Part shown: piece after piece, positions 62,436 to 64,000 of the stretch
Numbering within the stretch: the first letter of the stretch is position 1
Layout of the letters: the number at the start of each line of letters is the position of its first letter
Source: Burkholderia sp. L27(2015)
GTDB lineage: Bacteria > Pseudomonadota > Gammaproteobacteria > Burkholderiales > Burkholderiaceae
DNA: 64,000 nt
Direction of reading: 5' to 3'
NCBI RefSeq assembly: GCF_009765705.1
Contig: NZ_LMUX01000009.1
Span: 465,680 to 529,679 of the forward strand
Notes under the pieces: generated by a model
What the model saw: the letters and a program-made list of their open reading frames with translations, nothing else
Database searches by the model: none
What the model was told of the DNA's origin: nothing
Made by a program: the position numbers and the translations under genes

Positions 62436-63728
62436 GTGAACTTGAACGATCTGTATTGTGGCGGCCGCGCTCGCGGCACTCGCCTGTGTGGTAGTACCGC
62501 ATTGTTGCTGGCAGGCCTGCTGGCGGTTGGCGCAACCCAGGCGGCGGCGCCCGCCACCGGGCAGTGGGTGCAGTCATGGACCGCGGCGCCGCAAAGCGTC
62601 TCCGATCATCCGAACGCACCGAGTTTCGATCGGTCCCCTCCGATCAATCATCAGACGGTACGCCAGATTATTTATTCCCGGCTGGCGGGCGACCGGGTTC
62701 GCATTCAAATAAGCAATCGCTTTGGCCATGCGCCATTGGCCATTGCGCAAACTCACATCGCCTTATCTCGCTCGACTGCCGCGCTTGAACCGAACACTGA
62801 TCGAGCGGTGACCTTCGGTGGCAGCCCAAGCGTAGTGATCCCGCCGGGTGCCGATATCGTGAGCGACCCGGTGAGCCTGGCTGTGCCGGCGGGCGGCGCG
62901 TTGGCCGTCAGTTTTTTCATCGACAGTGCGGAAAAGCCGTCGACCTGGCACAAGCTGTCCAGCCAGGTGAATTACCTCTCGACTACAGGCAACTATGTGT
63001 CCGATCCGGGCGCGACGCCGTTTCGCGGTCATTTCACGTCTTATTTGTGGCTAGCCGGGCTGCTCGTGGATGCGCCCGGAAATACTCGCCCCTACGCTGT
63101 GGTGGCGATTGGCGATTCGATCACTGATGGGATGCGCTCGACGCTCAATGCCAACCGGCGCTGGCCCGATGTTTTGGCACGGACGCTGGCGGGGTCCGGG
63201 ATCGCGGTGGTGAATCAGGGCATCAGCGGAAACCGCCTGTTGAGTGATTCGCCGTGCTATGGCGAACGTTTGGTTGGCCGCTTCGACGCCGATGCGCTCT
63301 CGCGGCAGGGCGTTCGCGCCGTGGTGGTGCTGGTCGGGATCAATGACATCAATTTTGCCGCAACGCCGCCGCGCGAGGGGCTGGATTGTGACTTTCCACA
63401 CACCCAAGTGAGCGAGACGGATTTGATCAATGGTTACCGTACCTTGATTGCCGCAGCTCACGCACGCAGCATCCGGATTATCGGTGCCACCTTGACGCCG
63501 GCCTCCCTGCCGCCGGCGCGCGAAGCGATCCGGGTGGCGGTCAATCGATGGATACGCACGAGTGGCGCGTTTGATGCTGTGGTCGATTTTGACGCGGCGT
63601 TGCGTAATCCCGCGCATCCTGACGTGCTGCTGCCCGTCTATGACAGCAACGACCACATCCACCCCAGCGACGCGGGCTACGCCGAAATGGCCCGACAAGT
63701 GACATTGCACCAGCTCGATGGACACTAG
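62436..63728 (+). CDS. Secreted SGNH/GDSL hydrolase
   Basis: A protein of about 430 residues with a signal-type segment (STALLLAGLLAVGATQAAA). The SGNH catalytic blocks are complete: AIGDSITDG (nucleophile Ser), QGISGNRLL (Gly), VLVGINDIN (Asn) and DSNDHIHPSDAGY (Asp and His). The first 200 residues form an extra beta-rich domain seen in some cell-wall or polysaccharide esterases. It removes acyl groups from an unknown substrate outside the cytoplasm. No ATG suits the signal peptide; a GTG at 62436 is the best choice, without a clear ribosome site. It follows the MFS gene by about 100 bases. Confidence 0.8.
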   Translation: MNLNDLYCGGRARGTRLCGSTALLLAGLLAVGATQAAAPATGQWVQSWTAAPQSVSDHPNAPSFDRSPPINHQTVRQIIYSRLAGDRVRIQISNRFGHAPLAIAQTHIALSRSTAALEPNTDRAVTFGGSPSVVIPPGADIVSDPVSLAVPAGGALAVSFFIDSAEKPSTWHKLSSQVNYLSTTGNYVSDPGATPFRGHFTSYLWLAGLLVDAPGNTRPYAVVAIGDSITDGMRSTLNANRRWPDVLARTLAGSGIAVVNQGISGNRLLSDSPCYGERLVGRFDADALSRQGVRAVVVLVGINDINFAATPPREGLDCDFPHTQVSETDLINGYRTLIAAAHARSIRIIGATLTPASLPPAREAIRVAVNRWIRTSGAFDAVVDFDAALRNPAHPDVLLPVYDSNDHIHPSDAGYAEMARQVTLHQLDGH

Positions 63729-63783
63729 CCGCGCGTTTTCCTCCAACTGGCGTGGAAATTGTTACGTGTCCCGCGCGAAAGAC

Positions 63784-63812
63784 TTGCGTTTATCCAGGGA
63801 TTTGCTTATAGT
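63784..63812 (+). promoter_or_regulatory. Strong upstream promoter P1 of a likely rRNA operon
   Basis: TTGCGT at 63784-63789 and TATAGT at 63807-63812 with a 17-base spacer, followed by a GC-rich discriminator (TCGGCTCCC), the kind subject to stringent control. Confidence 0.6.
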
Positions 63813-63911
63813 TCGGCTCCCGCTTAAAACTTGTTGCGAAAGCAGCGAGTCAGGCGGGTGGAAACAAGAAGTCGACAAGAAGTTGCGCGGTAAATAAGCG
63901 GCAAAAACTTG

Positions 63912-63940
63912 TTGACGAGTTGATGGAAGCGATAGATAAT
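63912..63940 (+). promoter_or_regulatory. Strong promoter P2 and leader of a likely rRNA operon
   Basis: TTGACG at 63912-63917 and GATAAT at 63935-63940 with a 17-base spacer. Bases 63947-64000 read as the untranslated leader seen before 16S rRNA genes of Burkholderia-like bacteria, with TCTCTGCTGCAGATGCAG and a GC-rich run. No 16S sequence has begun by 64000. Confidence 0.65.
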
Positions 63941-64000
63941 CTCGCTTCTCTGCTGCAGATGCAGCGGCGCGGTAAAGGAAGGCGAGCAGCAATGTTCGGG

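Overview
The window looks like chromosomal DNA of a beta-proteobacterium of the family Burkholderiaceae, close to Burkholderia or Paraburkholderia. The pointers are a high-GC background, a DUF4148 protein, an H-NS-type protein ending in a GRGRPP core, an OpcP-type porin, a paaABCDE operon behind a PaaR-like palindrome, a fused indolepyruvate:ferredoxin oxidoreductase near 4-hydroxyphenylpyruvate dioxygenase, and type-2 argC and pyrE. The species cannot be named from this sequence alone.

Layout. 1-2.6 kb: end of a copper-handling operon (TonB-dependent receptor, CopC, PCuAC chaperone). 2.66-5.11 kb: an AT-richer accessory island bounded by IS3-type ends in inverted orientation; it holds transposase scraps, small unknown ORFs and a PAS-LuxR regulator. 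5.2-6.3 kb: DUF4148 secreted protein and a ribosome-hibernation-factor-like protein. 6.4-11.3 kb: a MmgE/PrpD enzyme, an MHS-family transporter and trans-aconitate methyltransferase in a row, divergent from a LysR gene with a 27-bp palindrome between them. 11.3-19.9 kb: alpha-glucosidase and three c-di-GMP proteins, one with a complete LOV blue-light motif and one with a degenerate GGDEF. 20.1-24.7 kb: a P1B-type ATPase that has lost every catalytic motif, dbpA, a RIO1 kinase and H-NS. 25.4-27.1 kb: Lrp, OhrR and Ohr with matching operators. 27.2-27.8 kb: a possible small RNA and a small ORF. 27.8-36.5 kb: Nudix hydrolase, hydroxyacyl-CoA dehydrogenase, RhtB exporter, response regulator, argC, a flavodoxin-fold protein, a PEBP-family protein, pyrE and an MFS carrier.

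36.6-49.1 kb is an aromatic catabolism block: indolepyruvate oxidoreductase, HPPD with a divergent Lrp regulator, a TetR (PaaR-like) repressor, a DUF1835 protein and paaABCDE for ring epoxidation of phenylacetyl-CoA. These fit breakdown of aromatic amino acids through their 2-keto acids. 49.2-62.3 kb is a nutrient-scavenging block: DctA-like transporter, N-acyl-D-amino-acid deacylase, RidA, IclR, a SelA-fold PLP enzyme, porin, GntP permease, then GntR, DUF2848, amidase and ACS-family MFS. A deacylase, a PLP lyase and RidA would together turn an N-acylated D-amino compound into a keto acid; that is inference. The window ends with an SGNH hydrolase and two strong tandem promoters with a leader that looks like the start of an rRNA operon just outside the window.

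Most pathways here are known. The items most worth a second look are the intact pseudo-P-type ATPase, the LOV-GGDEF-EAL receptor, the aconitate-like three-gene module with its perfect operator, the SelA/RidA/deacylase cluster with its 42-bp dyad, the small RNA candidate after ohr, and the IS3-bounded island. No CRISPR array, tRNA or complete mobile element was seen.
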